A stretch of DNA of 64,000 nucleotides, from the NCBI GenBank assembly GCA_963732775.1, contig CAVTAR010000004.1:248001-312000 (forward strand), given 5' to 3'. This stretch comes from CAVRQM01 sp963732775. GTDB lineage: Bacteria; Pseudomonadota; Alphaproteobacteria; Acetobacterales; Acetobacteraceae. The stretch's first letter is position 1, and every line of letters starts with the position of its first letter. The notes beneath the pieces are model-generated. The model searched no databases. It was given only the letters and a program-made list of their open reading frames with translations, and was not told the origin of the DNA. This document shows, one piece after another, positions 25,263-34,392 of this stretch. A program made the position numbers and the translations under genes.

Positions 25263-26857
25263 CGACGCTCTACGTTCCGATGGACGCGGGCGCCGTCGCG
25301 GTGGGGGCCGACGAGGTGGCCGAGGCGCTGCGGGCCGGACTGGCACGGCGCGGGTTGCCGGCCGACATCGTGCGCACCGGCTCGCGCGGCATGTTCTGGC
25401 TGGAGCCGATGGTCGAGGTCGCGACCGACGCGGGCCGCATCGCCTACGGCCCGGTCCAGCCGGACGACGTGGACGGATTGCTCGACGCCGGGCTGCTCGA
25501 TGCCGGGCTGCTCGATCCCGGGCGGCCCGGTGCCGGACTGCCTGATCGGGGCGCCCACCCGCTGCGGCTCGGGCGGCCAGAGGACATGGAGTACCTGCGC
25601 CGCCAGACCCGTCTCACCTTCGGCCGTGTCGGCATCGTCGATCCGCGCTCGGCCAGCGACTATCGCGCGCATGGCGGCTTTCGCGGCCTGGAGCGCGCGC
25701 TGGCGCTCGGTCCCGCCGCGACGGTCGAGGAAGTGCTGCAATCCGGCCTGCGCGGCCGCGGCGGCGCCGGCTTCCCCACCGGCATCAAGTGGAAGACGGT
25801 CGCCGGCACGCCGCCCGGGCAGAAGTACATCGTCTGCAACGCCGACGAGGGCGACAGCGGCACGTTCTCCGACCGCATGGTGATGGAGGGCGACCCGTTC
25901 TGCTTGCTCGAGGGCATGGCCATCGCCGGCTTCGCGGTGGGGGCGGATCGCGGCTACGTCTATCTCCGTTCGGAATACCCGCACGCGGTCACCGCGATGC
26001 GCGAGGCGGTGCGCGCGGCGCATGCCGACGGCATGCTGGGCACGAACATCGGCGGCAGCGGTTTCGCGTTCGACATCGAGGTGCGGGTCGGCGCGGGTGC
26101 CTACGTGTGCGGCGAGGAGACGGCGCTGCTGGAGAGCCTGGAGGGCAGGCGCGGCATGGTGCGCGCCAAGCCGCCGCTGCCGGCGCATGTCGGCCTGTTC
26201 GGCCGCCCGACCGTCATAAACAACGTGATCTCGCTCGCCTCGGTGCCGGCCGTCCTGGCGGACGGTGCGGCCGCGTATCGCGAGTTCGGCCTCGGCCGGT
26301 CGCGCGGCACGATGCCGATCCAGCTCGCGGGCAACGTGCGGCGCGGCGGGCTGTTCGAGGTGGCGTTCGGCATCACGCTCGGCGAACTGGTCGACGAGGT
26401 CGGCGGCGGCACGGCGAGCGGCCGCCCGGTGCGCGCGGTGCAGGTCGGCGGCCCGCTCGGCGCCTATTTCCCGCGCGCGCTGTTCGACACGCCGTTCGAC
26501 TACGAGGCGTTCACCGCCCGTGACGGGCTGATCGGGCACGGCGGGATCGTGGTGTTCGACGACACGGTGGACATGGCCGAGCAGGCGCGCTTCGCGATGC
26601 AGTTCTGCGCCGTCGAGAGCTGCGGCAAGTGCACGCCGTGCCGCATCGGCAGCACGCGCGGCGTGGAGGTGATCGAGCGCATCATGCGCGGCGAGGACGT
26701 GGCGGCCAACCGGGCGTTGCTGCTCGACCTGTGCAATACGATGAAGTTCGGCTCGCTGTGCGCGCTGGGCGGGTTCACCCCCTATCCGGTGCTGTCGGCG
26801 ATCACGCATTTTCCCGAGGATTTTGCGCGCGAGCCAATGCGGGTGGCGGCGGAGTGA
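25259..26857 (+). CDS. fdsB: NAD-dependent formate dehydrogenase beta subunit (NADH/FMN site)
   Basis: A 532-aa NuoF-like flavoprotein from ATG 25259. The thioredoxin-like N-terminal domain (1-120) includes a repeated LLDAG stretch (25478-25522). The NADH/FMN site reads GRGGAGFPTGIKWK near residue 165 and NADEGDSGTFSDRM. CGEETALLESLEG follows. The C-terminal [4Fe-4S] site is ESCGKCTPCRIG with a fourth Cys in LCNTMKFGSLC. It carries out hydride transfer to NAD+ in the FdsGBA complex. A 65-aa membrane-protein gene, not a usual part of fds operons, follows 4 bases later. Confidence 0.96.
   Translation: MTTLYVPMDAGAVAVGADEVAEALRAGLARRGLPADIVRTGSRGMFWLEPMVEVATDAGRIAYGPVQPDDVDGLLDAGLLDAGLLDPGRPGAGLPDRGAHPLRLGRPEDMEYLRRQTRLTFGRVGIVDPRSASDYRAHGGFRGLERALALGPAATVEEVLQSGLRGRGGAGFPTGIKWKTVAGTPPGQKYIVCNADEGDSGTFSDRMVMEGDPFCLLEGMAIAGFAVGADRGYVYLRSEYPHAVTAMREAVRAAHADGMLGTNIGGSGFAFDIEVRVGAGAYVCGEETALLESLEGRRGMVRAKPPLPAHVGLFGRPTVINNVISLASVPAVLADGAAAYREFGLGRSRGTMPIQLAGNVRRGGLFEVAFGITLGELVDEVGGGTASGRPVRAVQVGGPLGAYFPRALFDTPFDYEAFTARDGLIGHGGIVVFDDTVDMAEQARFAMQFCAVESCGKCTPCRIGSTRGVEVIERIMRGEDVAANRALLLDLCNTMKFGSLCALGGFTPYPVLSAITHFPEDFAREPMRVAAE
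25478..25522 (+). repeat. 15-base tandem repeat inside fdsB
   Basis: Three 15-base units encoding L-L-D-A/P-G, differing by one or two bases, in the linker after the N-terminal domain. A diverged fourth unit may follow. Confidence 0.75.
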
Positions 26858-26861
26858 AGGG

Positions 26862-27059
26862 ATGAGCGACCTGTCCGACCTGGACATCGACCGGCTGAAG
26901 TTGCGGCAGATCATCGCCGACATCGACCAGAGGCTGGCCGACGCGGCGCGCCGGAGGCAAGAGGTCCGCTTGGCGCCCTGGGCGCTCGTCATGGGCGGGG
27001 CGGCTGCCGGTACGGGCCTGTTCGCGGCTGGTGCCACCCTTTTCAAGCTGCTGCAGTGA
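26862..27059 (+). CDS. Small single-span membrane protein inside the fds operon
   Basis: A 65-aa product from ATG 26862, with GGAGTGAAGGG just upstream as ribosome site. Residues 1-35 form a charged amphipathic helix (DLDIDRLKLRQIIADIDQRL). Residues about 38-60 form one hydrophobic segment rich in Ala and Gly (ALVMGGAAAGTGLFAAG). The gene lies 4 bases after fdsB and 19 before fdsA, in frame and in codon use like a real gene. The classical fdsGBACD operon has no such gene at this place. It might tether the soluble dehydrogenase to the membrane; that is a guess from position and topology. Confidence 0.65.
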   Translation: MSDLSDLDIDRLKLRQIIADIDQRLADAARRRQEVRLAPWALVMGGAAAGTGLFAAGATLFKLLQ

Positions 27060-27078
27060 TCGGTTGGGAGTACGACCC

Positions 27079-29921
27079 ATGGGCCTGATCCAGGAAATCG
27101 ACTACGGCACCCCCGCCGCGCAGAGCGAGCGGACGGTCGAGCTGCTGATCGACGGCACGCCCGTCAGCGTCCCCGAGGGCACCTCCATCATGCGCGCCGC
27201 CATGCAGGCCGGCACGCAGATCCCGAAGCTGTGCGCGACCGACTCGGTGGACGCCTTCGGCTCCTGCCGCGTCTGCCTGGTCGAGATCGAGGGCCGCAAC
27301 GGCACGCCCGCCTCCTGCACCACGCCGGTCGCCGCCGGCATGGTGGTCCACACGCAGACCCCGCGCCTGAAGCAGATCCGCCGCGGTGTGCTGGAACTGT
27401 ACATCTCCGACCACCCGCTCGACTGCCTGACCTGTGCCGCCAACGGCGACTGCGAGCTGCAGGACGTGGCGGGTGCGGTCGGCCTGCGCGACGTGCGCTA
27501 CGGCTATGCCGGCGAGAACCATTTGGCCGACACGAAGGACGTGTCGAACCCGTACTTCCAGTACGACCCGGCCAAGTGCATCGTCTGCATGAGGTGCGTG
27601 CGCGCCTGCGAGGAAGTGCAGGGCACCTTCGCGCTGACCATCTCCGGGCGCGGCTTCGAAAGCCGGGTCTCCGCCGGCATGGACGAGAGCTTCCTGGCCA
27701 GCGAGTGCGTCTCCTGCGGCGCCTGCGTGCAGGCCTGCCCGACCGCCACGCTGATCGAGAAGAGCGTGGTCGAGATCGGCCAGCCGGAACACTCCGTGGT
27801 CACGACCTGCGCCTATTGCGGCGTCGGCTGCAGCTTCAAGGCGGAGATGCGCGGCGAGGAAGTGGTGCGCATGGTGCCCTGGAAGGACGGCCGCGCGAAC
27901 CACGGCCATAGCTGCGTCAAGGGCCGCTTCGCGTGGGGCTACACCACCCACCGCGACCGCATCACCAGGCCGATGCTGCGCGCCAAGATCACCGACCCGT
28001 GGCGCGAGGTGTCGTGGGACGAGGCGATCGGCCACATCGCGAGCGAGTTCAAGCGCATCCAGGCGACCTACGGCAAGGACTTCGATCGGCGGCATCACCT
28101 CGTCGCGCTGCACCAACGAGGAAACCTACCTGGTGCAAAAGCTGGTGCGCGCCGGGTTCGGCAACAACAACGTCGATACCTGTGCCCGGGTGTGTCATTC
28201 GCCGACCGGCTACGGGCTCAGCAAGGCGTTCGGCACGTCGGCCGGCACGCAGGACTTCGACTCGGTCGAGCACAGCGACGTGATGCTGGTGATCGGCGCC
28301 AACCCGACCGACGGCCACCCGGTGTTCGCGTCCCGCATGAAGAAGCGCCTGCGCGAGGGCGCGAAGCTCATCGGTACTCGACCCGCGCCGCATTGACCTG
28401 GTGCGCACGGCCCACGTCGCCGCCGACTTCCACCTGCCGCTGCGACCCGGCACCAACGTCGCTGTGCTGACGGCGATGGCGCACGTCATCGTCACCGAGG
28501 GGCTGGTCGACGAGGATTACGTCCGTTCGCAATGTGACATGGAGGGGTTCGGTCAGTGGGCCGAGTTCGTCGCCGACCCGCGCCACGCGCCCGAGGCCAT
28601 CGAGGCGATGTCGGGCGTGCCGGCGGCGGACCTGCGGGCGGCGGCGCGGCTGTACGCGACCGGCGGCAACGCCGCGATCTACTACGGCCTCGGCGTGACC
28701 GAGCACAGCCAGGGCACGACGACGGTGCTGGCGATCGCCAACCTCGCGATGGCGACAGGCAACATCGGCCGCCCCGGCGTCGGCGTGAATCCGCTGCGTG
28801 GACAGAACAACGTGCAGGGCTCGTGCGACATGGGCAGCTTCCCGCACGAGCTGCCCGGCTACCGCCACGTGAGCGGCGAGGCGGTGCGCGACATCTACGA
28901 GAAGGCTTGGGGCCGCGCCATCGAGCCGGAACCCGGGCTGCGCATCCCCAACATGCTGGACGCGGCGGTCGGCGGCACCTTCAAGGGCCTCTACGTCCAG
29001 GGCGAGGACATCGTGCAGTCCGACCCGGACACGCACCACGTGACGCACGGGCTGGAGGCGATGGAGTGCGTCGTGGTGCACGACCTGTTCCTCAACGAGA
29101 CGGCGAACTGGGCGCACGTGTTCCTCCCCGGCTCGACCTTCCTGGAGCGTGACGGCACCTTCACCAATGCCGAGCGCCGCATCCAGCGCATCCGCCGCGT
29201 CATGACGCCGCGCTCGGGCCTCGCCGACTGGGAGGCGATCGTCGCCCTGGGCCGTGCCATGGGCACTCCGATGGACTACGCGGACCCGTCGGCGATCATG
29301 GACGAGATCGCCGCCACCACGCCGAGCTTCGCCGGTGTGTCGTACGCGAGGCTGGACGCGCTCGGCTCGGTGCAGTGGCCCTGCAACGAGGACGCCCCCG
29401 AGGGCACGCCGATCATGCACATCGGCCATTTCGTGCGCGGCGCGGGGCAGTTCGTCGTCACCGAATACGTGCCGACCGACGAGCGGAGCAACCGCCGCTT
29501 CCCGCTGCTGCTGACCACCGGGCGCATCCTCAGCCAGTACAACGTCGGCGCGCAGACGCGGCGCACCGAGAACGGCGCCTGGCACGCGCAGGACCTGCTG
29601 GAGATCCACCCCGCCGACGCCGAGGCTCGCGGCGTGCGCGAGGGCGACTGGGTGCGGGTCGCGAGCCGCGCCGGCGAGACCAGCCTGCGCGCCACGATCA
29701 CCGACCGCGTCGCGCCCGGCGTGGTCTACACCACCTTCCATCATCCCGAGACGCAGGCCAACGTCATCACCACGGAGTATTCGGACTGGGCGACGAACTG
29801 CCCGGAGTACAAAGTGACGGCGGTGCAGGTGACGCCGTCCAACGGCCCCTCGGCGTGGCAGGCGGAGTACCAGCACCACAGCGACCTGAGCCGCCGCGTG
29901 CTGGTGGAGGCGGCGGACTGA
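27079..29921 (+). CDS. fdsA: NAD-dependent formate dehydrogenase alpha (molybdenum) subunit, two frameshifts
   Basis: About 946 aa from ATG 27079. Order: N-terminal [2Fe-2S] ferredoxin (about 20-100, GSCRVCLVEIEG), HPLDCLTCAANGDCELQ, two [4Fe-4S] sites (CIVCMRCVRAC near 167, CVSCGACVQACPTA near 211), CAYCGVGCSFKAE near 245, then the bis-molybdopterin domain. The molybdenum ligand is a cysteine in VDTCARVCHSP (C368 or C372), so no selenocysteine is used. Two single-base insertions break the frame: an extra T at 28081-28082 and an extra G at 28373-28374; both are repaired by removing one base. It oxidises formate to CO2 in the cytoplasm. FdhD and FdsD follow. Confidence 0.95.
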
Positions 29922-30736
29922 GCCCCGTCGTCGCCGCGCGGCCGCTTGTCTGGCGCCATGGCGCGCCGGCCGCGGCGCATGGCCGCACCCTGCCGGAGGA
30001 GGTGGCGGTGGCGATCACCTACAACCGCGAGACCTTCGCCGTGATGATGGCCACGCCCGCGGACATCGAGGATTTCGCCATCGGCTTCTCGCTCACCGAG
30101 GGCGCCATCACCTCGCCCGCCGAGGTCGAGGAACTCGAGGTGATCGAGGCCGAGGGTGGCATCGAGGCGCGCATGTGGCTCGCCCCGGCGCGCCTCGCCG
30201 CGATGCAGGACCGCCGCCGGCGCATTGCCGGGCCGACCGGCTGCGGGCTGTGCGGCATCGACTCGCTGCGCGAGGCGGTGCGGCCGCCGCCGCCCGTCAC
30301 CGCGCGCGCCGTGTTCACCGCGACGGACGTGGCCGCGGCGCAGCGCGCGGTCGAGCCGCTCCAGAGCCTGGGCCAGGCGACCCGCGCGGTGCATTCGGCG
30401 GCGTTGTGGCATCCGGCGCTTGGCGTTGTCGGCTTGCGCGAGGATGTCGGCCGGCACAACGCGCTCGACAAGCTCGTGGGCGCCACCGCCCGCGCCGGCC
30501 AGCGTGCCGACCGGTGCATGCTGCTGCTCAGCAGCAGGGTCTCGATCGAGATGGTGCAGAAGGCGTGCGTGCTGGGAGCCCCGGTGCTGGTCGCCGTCTC
30601 CGCGCCGACCGCGCACGCGGCGCGTCTCGCCGAGGCCGCCGGGCTGACCCTGGTCGGGGTCGCGCGCGCGGACGGCTTCGAGGTGTTCACCGCACCACAC
30701 CGGATCATTGGCGAGGTCGCTGCCCGTGTTGCCTGA
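29918..30736 (+). CDS. fdhD: Formate dehydrogenase accessory sulfurtransferase FdhD (FdsC)
   Basis: About 272 aa. FdhD passes sulfur from IscS to the molybdenum cofactor of formate dehydrogenase. The essential cysteine pair is in GPTGCGLCGID; VAITYNRETFAVMMATPADIEDFAIGF is a classic N-terminal block, and EDVGRHNALDKLVG and LLLSSRVSIEMVQKA follow. No ATG, GTG or TTG lies in frame close to the expected start; a CTG at 29918, overlapping the fdsA stop, or the GTG codons near 30001 are the options. An unseen indel near the start is also possible. This is the fdsC position of the fdsGBACD operon. Confidence 0.9.
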   Translation: MSPVVAARPLVWRHGAPAAAHGRTLPEEVAVAITYNRETFAVMMATPADIEDFAIGFSLTEGAITSPAEVEELEVIEAEGGIEARMWLAPARLAAMQDRRRRIAGPTGCGLCGIDSLREAVRPPPPVTARAVFTATDVAAAQRAVEPLQSLGQATRAVHSAALWHPALGVVGLREDVGRHNALDKLVGATARAGQRADRCMLLLSSRVSIEMVQKACVLGAPVLVAVSAPTAHAARLAEAAGLTLVGVARADGFEVFTAPHRIIGEVAARVA

Positions 30737-31019
30737 CCGTCTCGTGATGATGGCCAACCAGATCGGCAAGTTCTTCGTCGTCCAGGGGGACGCCGAGTTC
30801 GCCGTCGCCGGGATCGCGGACCACATCCAGAAGTTCTGGGATCCGCGGATGCGCCTTGCCGCCTATGCGCTGCTTCGCCAGGGCGGCGACGCGCTCGACC
30901 CGCTGCCGCGTCGGGCGCTGGAGAAGCTGGCCGCGGAGCACGCGCTGACCGCCACCCGCTACGTGGCGTTGCAGACCGAGGGGACCAGTCCGGACGTGGG
31001 GGACGTCACCGAAGCATAG
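30726..31019 (+). CDS. fdsD: Formate dehydrogenase delta subunit
   Basis: A small protein of about 97 aa, the last gene of the fds operon. Conserved FdsD segments are MMANQIGKFF, HIQKFWDPRMRLA and a C-terminal half rich in leucine. GTG 30726 overlaps the end of fdhD by 11 bases and is my preferred start; a TTG at 30708 is the alternative. FdsD is needed for an active FdsGBA complex in related bacteria and is thought to act in cofactor insertion or maturation. Confidence 0.9.
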   Translation: MLPDRLVMMANQIGKFFVVQGDAEFAVAGIADHIQKFWDPRMRLAAYALLRQGGDALDPLPRRALEKLAAEHALTATRYVALQTEGTSPDVGDVTEA

Positions 31020-31093
31020 CGCACCGCGCGCCCGCCGCGCCCGTTGACGCGGCGCGCTGCCTGTCAGACAAGCCGCAGGCAGGGAGCAGGGCC

Positions 31094-31873
31094 GTGGCGC
31101 CGAACACTGGACACGCGGATTTCCAGAGTATCGTGCGCATGGAGGGCGTGCAGAAGTACTTCGGCCCCGTGCAGGCGCTGTGTGACATCGACCTGGCCAT
31201 CGGCCGCAACGAGATCGTCGGGCTGATCGGCGACAACGGCGCGGGCAAGTCCACGCTCATCAAGACGCTGACCGGCGTGATCCCGCCCAGCGCCGGGCGC
31301 ATCTTCGTCCGCGATGTCGAGATCGACGCGCGACACTTCTCGGTGGGGGCGGCGCACGCACTGTCGATCGAGACCGTCTACCAGGACAAGTCGCTAGGCG
31401 AGAAGCAGCCGCTGTGGCGCAACTTCTTCGTCGGACGCCAGATCACCGACCGCTGGGGCTTCATCCGGATCGCCGAGCAGAAGCGCGTCGCCGAGGACAT
31501 CCTGCTCAACACCATCGGCTTCCGCGGCGCCGGCATTACGGTGGACAGCACCGTGGGCCAGCTCTCGGGCGGCGAGCGGCAGGGCATCGCCATCGGGCGG
31601 GCGATGCACTTCAACTCCGACCTCATCATCCTCGACGAGCCGACCGTGGCGCTGGCCGTGAAGGAGGTGCGCAAGGTGCTGGACTTCGTGCGCCGCATCA
31701 AGGCCTCGGGGCGTGCCTGCATCTACATCGAGCACAATTTGGCGCACGTCCACGAGGTGGCGGACCGGCTGGTGGTGCTGGATCGCGGCCGCATCGTGGC
31801 CAGCATCGCGCCCCGCGAGATGACGGTGCCGGAGCTGACGGAGTTCCTCATCGGCCTGCAGGGCGCGCACTAG
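31094..31873 (+). CDS. Sugar ABC transporter ATP-binding protein (FrcA-like)
   Basis: A 259-aa single-domain ATPase from GTG 31094. It shows Walker A GDNGAGKST, the Q-loop YQDKSLG, signature LSGGERQ, Walker B LIILDEPT and a switch His in YIEHN. Ribose-type ATPases are usually tandem duplications; this single-domain form is the FrcA type of fructose importers. It lies directly before the permease gene (one base apart), with the binding-protein gene about 1.4 kb further on. The substrate is probably a monosaccharide, by family. Confidence 0.92.
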   Translation: MAPNTGHADFQSIVRMEGVQKYFGPVQALCDIDLAIGRNEIVGLIGDNGAGKSTLIKTLTGVIPPSAGRIFVRDVEIDARHFSVGAAHALSIETVYQDKSLGEKQPLWRNFFVGRQITDRWGFIRIAEQKRVAEDILLNTIGFRGAGITVDSTVGQLSGGERQGIAIGRAMHFNSDLIILDEPTVALAVKEVRKVLDFVRRIKASGRACIYIEHNLAHVHEVADRLVVLDRGRIVASIAPREMTVPELTEFLIGLQGAH

Positions 31874-32956
31874 GTGGCGCGCGCCGCCACGCCCTCGGTG
31901 TTCTCCCGCGTGGAGGGGCTGCCGATCATCCTGGTGTTCGGGCTGATCCTGGCGCTGTTCATGTACACCGCGCCGGAAGTGTTCCTGCGTCCCAACATCT
32001 ACACCACGCTGCTGTCCACCGCGCCGCCGCTGATCCTGCTCGCCGCCGGGCTCACCTTCGTCATCGGCGCCGGCGAGATCGACCTGTCGTTCCCGGCGAT
32101 CATCAGCTTCTCCGGCTTCGTGTTCGCGATCCTGTTCAAGGAATACGGGCTCGGCTGGCTGGCGGTGGCGGGGGCATTGCTGTCCGGCCTGCTGGTCGGC
32201 GTGACCAACGGCCTGCTGATCGCCCGCGTTGGCATCCCGAGCTTCATCGCGACACTCGGCAGCCAGTTCTTCTGGTCGGGCATGGCGACCGTCCTGTCAG
32301 GCGGCAAGAGCTACGCGCTGCGCGGCGCCGAGCAGAGCAGCGTCTACGGCGTGCTGGTCGGCGTCTTCGGCGACCCCAACTCGGTCGCCTGGCAGGACCA
32401 GGTATCCGTGCAGGCGGTGTGGACCATCGCGGTGCTGGTGTTCCTGTGGTTCGTCCTGAACCGCCACCGCTTCGGCGAGCACGTGCTGTTCATCGGCGAC
32501 AGCAACGATGTCGCCCGCGTCGTCGGCATCGACGTCGCCTGGGAGAAGACGAAGCTGTTCGCGCTGATGGGCGGGCTCGCCGCACTGGCCGCGATCATGC
32601 TGACGCTGGAGAACCGCAACTATTTCGGCAACCAGGGGCAGGGGTACCTGCTGACCGCAATCGCCGCCGTGCTGATCGGCGGCACCAGCATCTTCGGCGG
32701 CCGCGCGACCCTGGTGGGCTCGGTGTTCGGCTGCTTCATCATCTGGATCCTGGAGGCGGGGCTGGTCGCCTCGGGGCTGACGGGTGCGTGGGTGCGCACC
32801 GTGCAGGGGCTGATCTTCCTGATCGCCATCGTGTTCTACCTGTTCGTGGAGCAGCCCTCGCGGCGCGCGGCCTTCTTCGCGTCGTTCCGGCGTCCGGCGC
32901 GGGCCGGTAAGCGGGCCGGTTTACGGGCCAGGACACGGCGCGATGCCCAACCCTAG
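31874..32956 (+). CDS. Sugar ABC transporter permease (FrcC/RbsC-like)
   Basis: A 360-aa inner-membrane permease from GTG 31874. About eight to ten hydrophobic segments are visible, starting at LPIILVFGLILALFMYT. The family block FVIGAGEIDLSFPAI and the coupling segment GIPSFIATLGSQFFW are present, and IGGTSIFGGRATLVGS near residue 270 matches the EAA-like loop of ribose/fructose permeases. The C-terminus ends in a basic tail. It follows the ATPase in the same operon and forms the channel as a dimer. Confidence 0.92.
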   Translation: MARAATPSVFSRVEGLPIILVFGLILALFMYTAPEVFLRPNIYTTLLSTAPPLILLAAGLTFVIGAGEIDLSFPAIISFSGFVFAILFKEYGLGWLAVAGALLSGLLVGVTNGLLIARVGIPSFIATLGSQFFWSGMATVLSGGKSYALRGAEQSSVYGVLVGVFGDPNSVAWQDQVSVQAVWTIAVLVFLWFVLNRHRFGEHVLFIGDSNDVARVVGIDVAWEKTKLFALMGGLAALAAIMLTLENRNYFGNQGQGYLLTAIAAVLIGGTSIFGGRATLVGSVFGCFIIWILEAGLVASGLTGAWVRTVQGLIFLIAIVFYLFVEQPSRRAAFFASFRRPARAGKRAGLRARTRRDAQP

Positions 32957-32982
32957 CGTGGGGCACGCGCCGTGAATGTCAC

Positions 32983-33120
32983 CTATTGCGCGACGGTCAG
33001 CACCGTCGTCATGCCCGAGCGATAGTGGGTGCGCTGGTTGCACAGCAACCGGTAGGTCCCGGGCGGGAGGTCAAGCGCCACCGCGACCTGCTGCTGCAGG
33101 CGCATCCTGGGATGGCCTGC
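32983..33120 (-). pseudogene. C-terminal remnant of a cupredoxin
   Basis: Read leftwards, about 40 codons encode LPPGTYRLLCN, QRTHYRSGM and TTVLTVAQ before a stop at 32983. Cys, His and Met in this spacing, after a P-G-T-Y strand, are the C-terminal half of a type-1 copper site. No start codon, signal peptide or N-terminal copper His is found upstream; the frame runs into unrelated sequence and a tandem repeat. It sits antisense between a permease and its binding protein. It is probably a leftover of a deleted gene. Confidence 0.55.
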
Positions 33121-33193
33121 CGTTCTCAAGATATGCGCAACAAGAAAACACCCGTAACGACCCGGCCATTCCGGCATCGGCCTTGGCGAGCGA

Positions 33194-33281
33194 CATTGGC
33201 CGAGGCGACAGGCCAGGGCGGCATTGGCCGGGGCGACATTGGCCGGGGCGACATTGGCCGGGGCGACATTGGCCGGGGCGG
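33194..33281. repeat. 15-base minisatellite before the sugar-binding-protein gene
   Basis: Unit CATTGGCCGGGGCGA. Four consecutive copies at 33222-33281 (the last differs in its final base) plus one diverged copy at 33194-33208. There are no spacers, so it is not a CRISPR array. It lies 43 bases before the start of the binding-protein gene, in its leader region. Confidence 0.9.
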
Positions 33282-33323
33282 GCTCAGGCGGTAGTCTCGC
33301 CCGATAACGAACGGAGGAACCCA

Positions 33324-34322
33324 ATGAAGACCATCCTGCTGACCGCCGCCTCGCTGCTGGCCCTCGCCGGCGCTGCCCCGCTTCATCAAGCAAAAGCGGC
33401 CGACGAGGCGCCCGGGAAAGGCGTCACCATCTACATGCAGATGGGCGGCAACGCCGGTGACGGTGCCACGCTCGCGCGGCAGACCGGCGCCTCGGCGGCG
33501 GCCAAGGCGCTGGGCGTGGATCGCCTGAACGCGCAGTTCTCGGCCTGGGCGCCGGAGACGATGATCGACCAGTTCAAGCAGGCGATGGCCGCCAAGCCGT
33601 CCTGCATCGTCATCATGGGCCATCCCGGCTCGGACGCCTTCCGCGACCTGGTGAAGCAGGCGGTGGACCAGGGCATCGTCGTGACCGACGGCAACTCGCC
33701 GCTGTCGCCGCTCCAGGCGAGCTTCGGGCCGCAGGGCTTCGGTTACGCGGGCGTCGACCTGTACGCCGGCGGCACGGTGACGGCCAACGCCATGATCAAG
33801 GCGGGCAACCTGAAGTCGGGCGACCAGGCGATGGTCTACGGCGTGTTCAGCCAGGCCGAGCGCGGCCAGTCCGAGAAGGGGCTTGCCGACACGCTGGAGA
33901 AGGCGGGGCTGAAGGTCGACCGGCTGGAGATCACGCAGGAGGCCAACAGCGACCCCACGCTCGCCATCCCGGTGCTGACCGCCTACGTGCAGTCGCACCC
34001 GGCCTTGAAGGCGATCGGCACCCAGCACGGCGGCGTCACCGGCGTGCTGGCCGACGTGCTGAAGAAGGCGGGCAAGAAGCCCGGCGAGATCACCGTGGGC
34101 GGCATCGACCTCGGGCCGTCCACCATCGACGGGCTGAAGAGCGGCTACGTCTCGGCCACGCTCGACCAGTTGCTGTACCTGCAGGGCTTCATGCCGGTGG
34201 TGCAGTGCGTGATGACGGCGAAGTACAAGATGCCGGGCCTCGCGCTCAACACCGGCGCCGGCGTGGTGACGCCGCAGAGCATCTCCGCGCTGGTGCCGCT
34301 GATCGACGCCGGCATCCGCTGA
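33324..34322 (+). CDS. Periplasmic sugar-binding protein of ABC transporter (FrcB-like)
   Basis: A 332-aa binding protein from ATG 33324 with ribosome site GGAGGAA. Signal peptide at residues 1-26 (ILLTAASLLALAGA, cut after AKAA-like sequence). It has the type-I periplasmic fold with FKQAMAAKPSCIVIMGHPGS, VYGVFSQAERGQ and GGIDLGPSTIDGLKSGYVSA near the C-terminus, as in fructose/ribose binders. It belongs with the ATPase and permease 31094-32956; a cupredoxin remnant and a minisatellite separate them, so it may have its own promoter. Confidence 0.92.
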   Translation: MKTILLTAASLLALAGAAPLHQAKAADEAPGKGVTIYMQMGGNAGDGATLARQTGASAAAKALGVDRLNAQFSAWAPETMIDQFKQAMAAKPSCIVIMGHPGSDAFRDLVKQAVDQGIVVTDGNSPLSPLQASFGPQGFGYAGVDLYAGGTVTANAMIKAGNLKSGDQAMVYGVFSQAERGQSEKGLADTLEKAGLKVDRLEITQEANSDPTLAIPVLTAYVQSHPALKAIGTQHGGVTGVLADVLKKAGKKPGEITVGGIDLGPSTIDGLKSGYVSATLDQLLYLQGFMPVVQCVMTAKYKMPGLALNTGAGVVTPQSISALVPLIDAGIR

Positions 34323-34392
34323 TCGCTTCGGCGGGGCAGTCCGGCGCCGGCCGGGTTGCCCCGCTCTCGGCCGCCCGTGCTAGGCAGGACGC

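Noticed and set aside
28081..28400. Selenocysteine or programmed frameshift in fdsA
   Set aside because: The molybdenum ligand is a cysteine, and the breaks are single-base insertions without slippery sequence or recoding stem; simple indels explain them.
33194..33281. Possible CRISPR array
   Set aside because: Units are 15 bases, contiguous and without spacers; no cas genes are present.
32976..34322. Longer sugar-binding protein including a GRHWP repeat
   Set aside because: The repeat is the translated minisatellite; a ribosome site and signal peptide fix the start at 33324.
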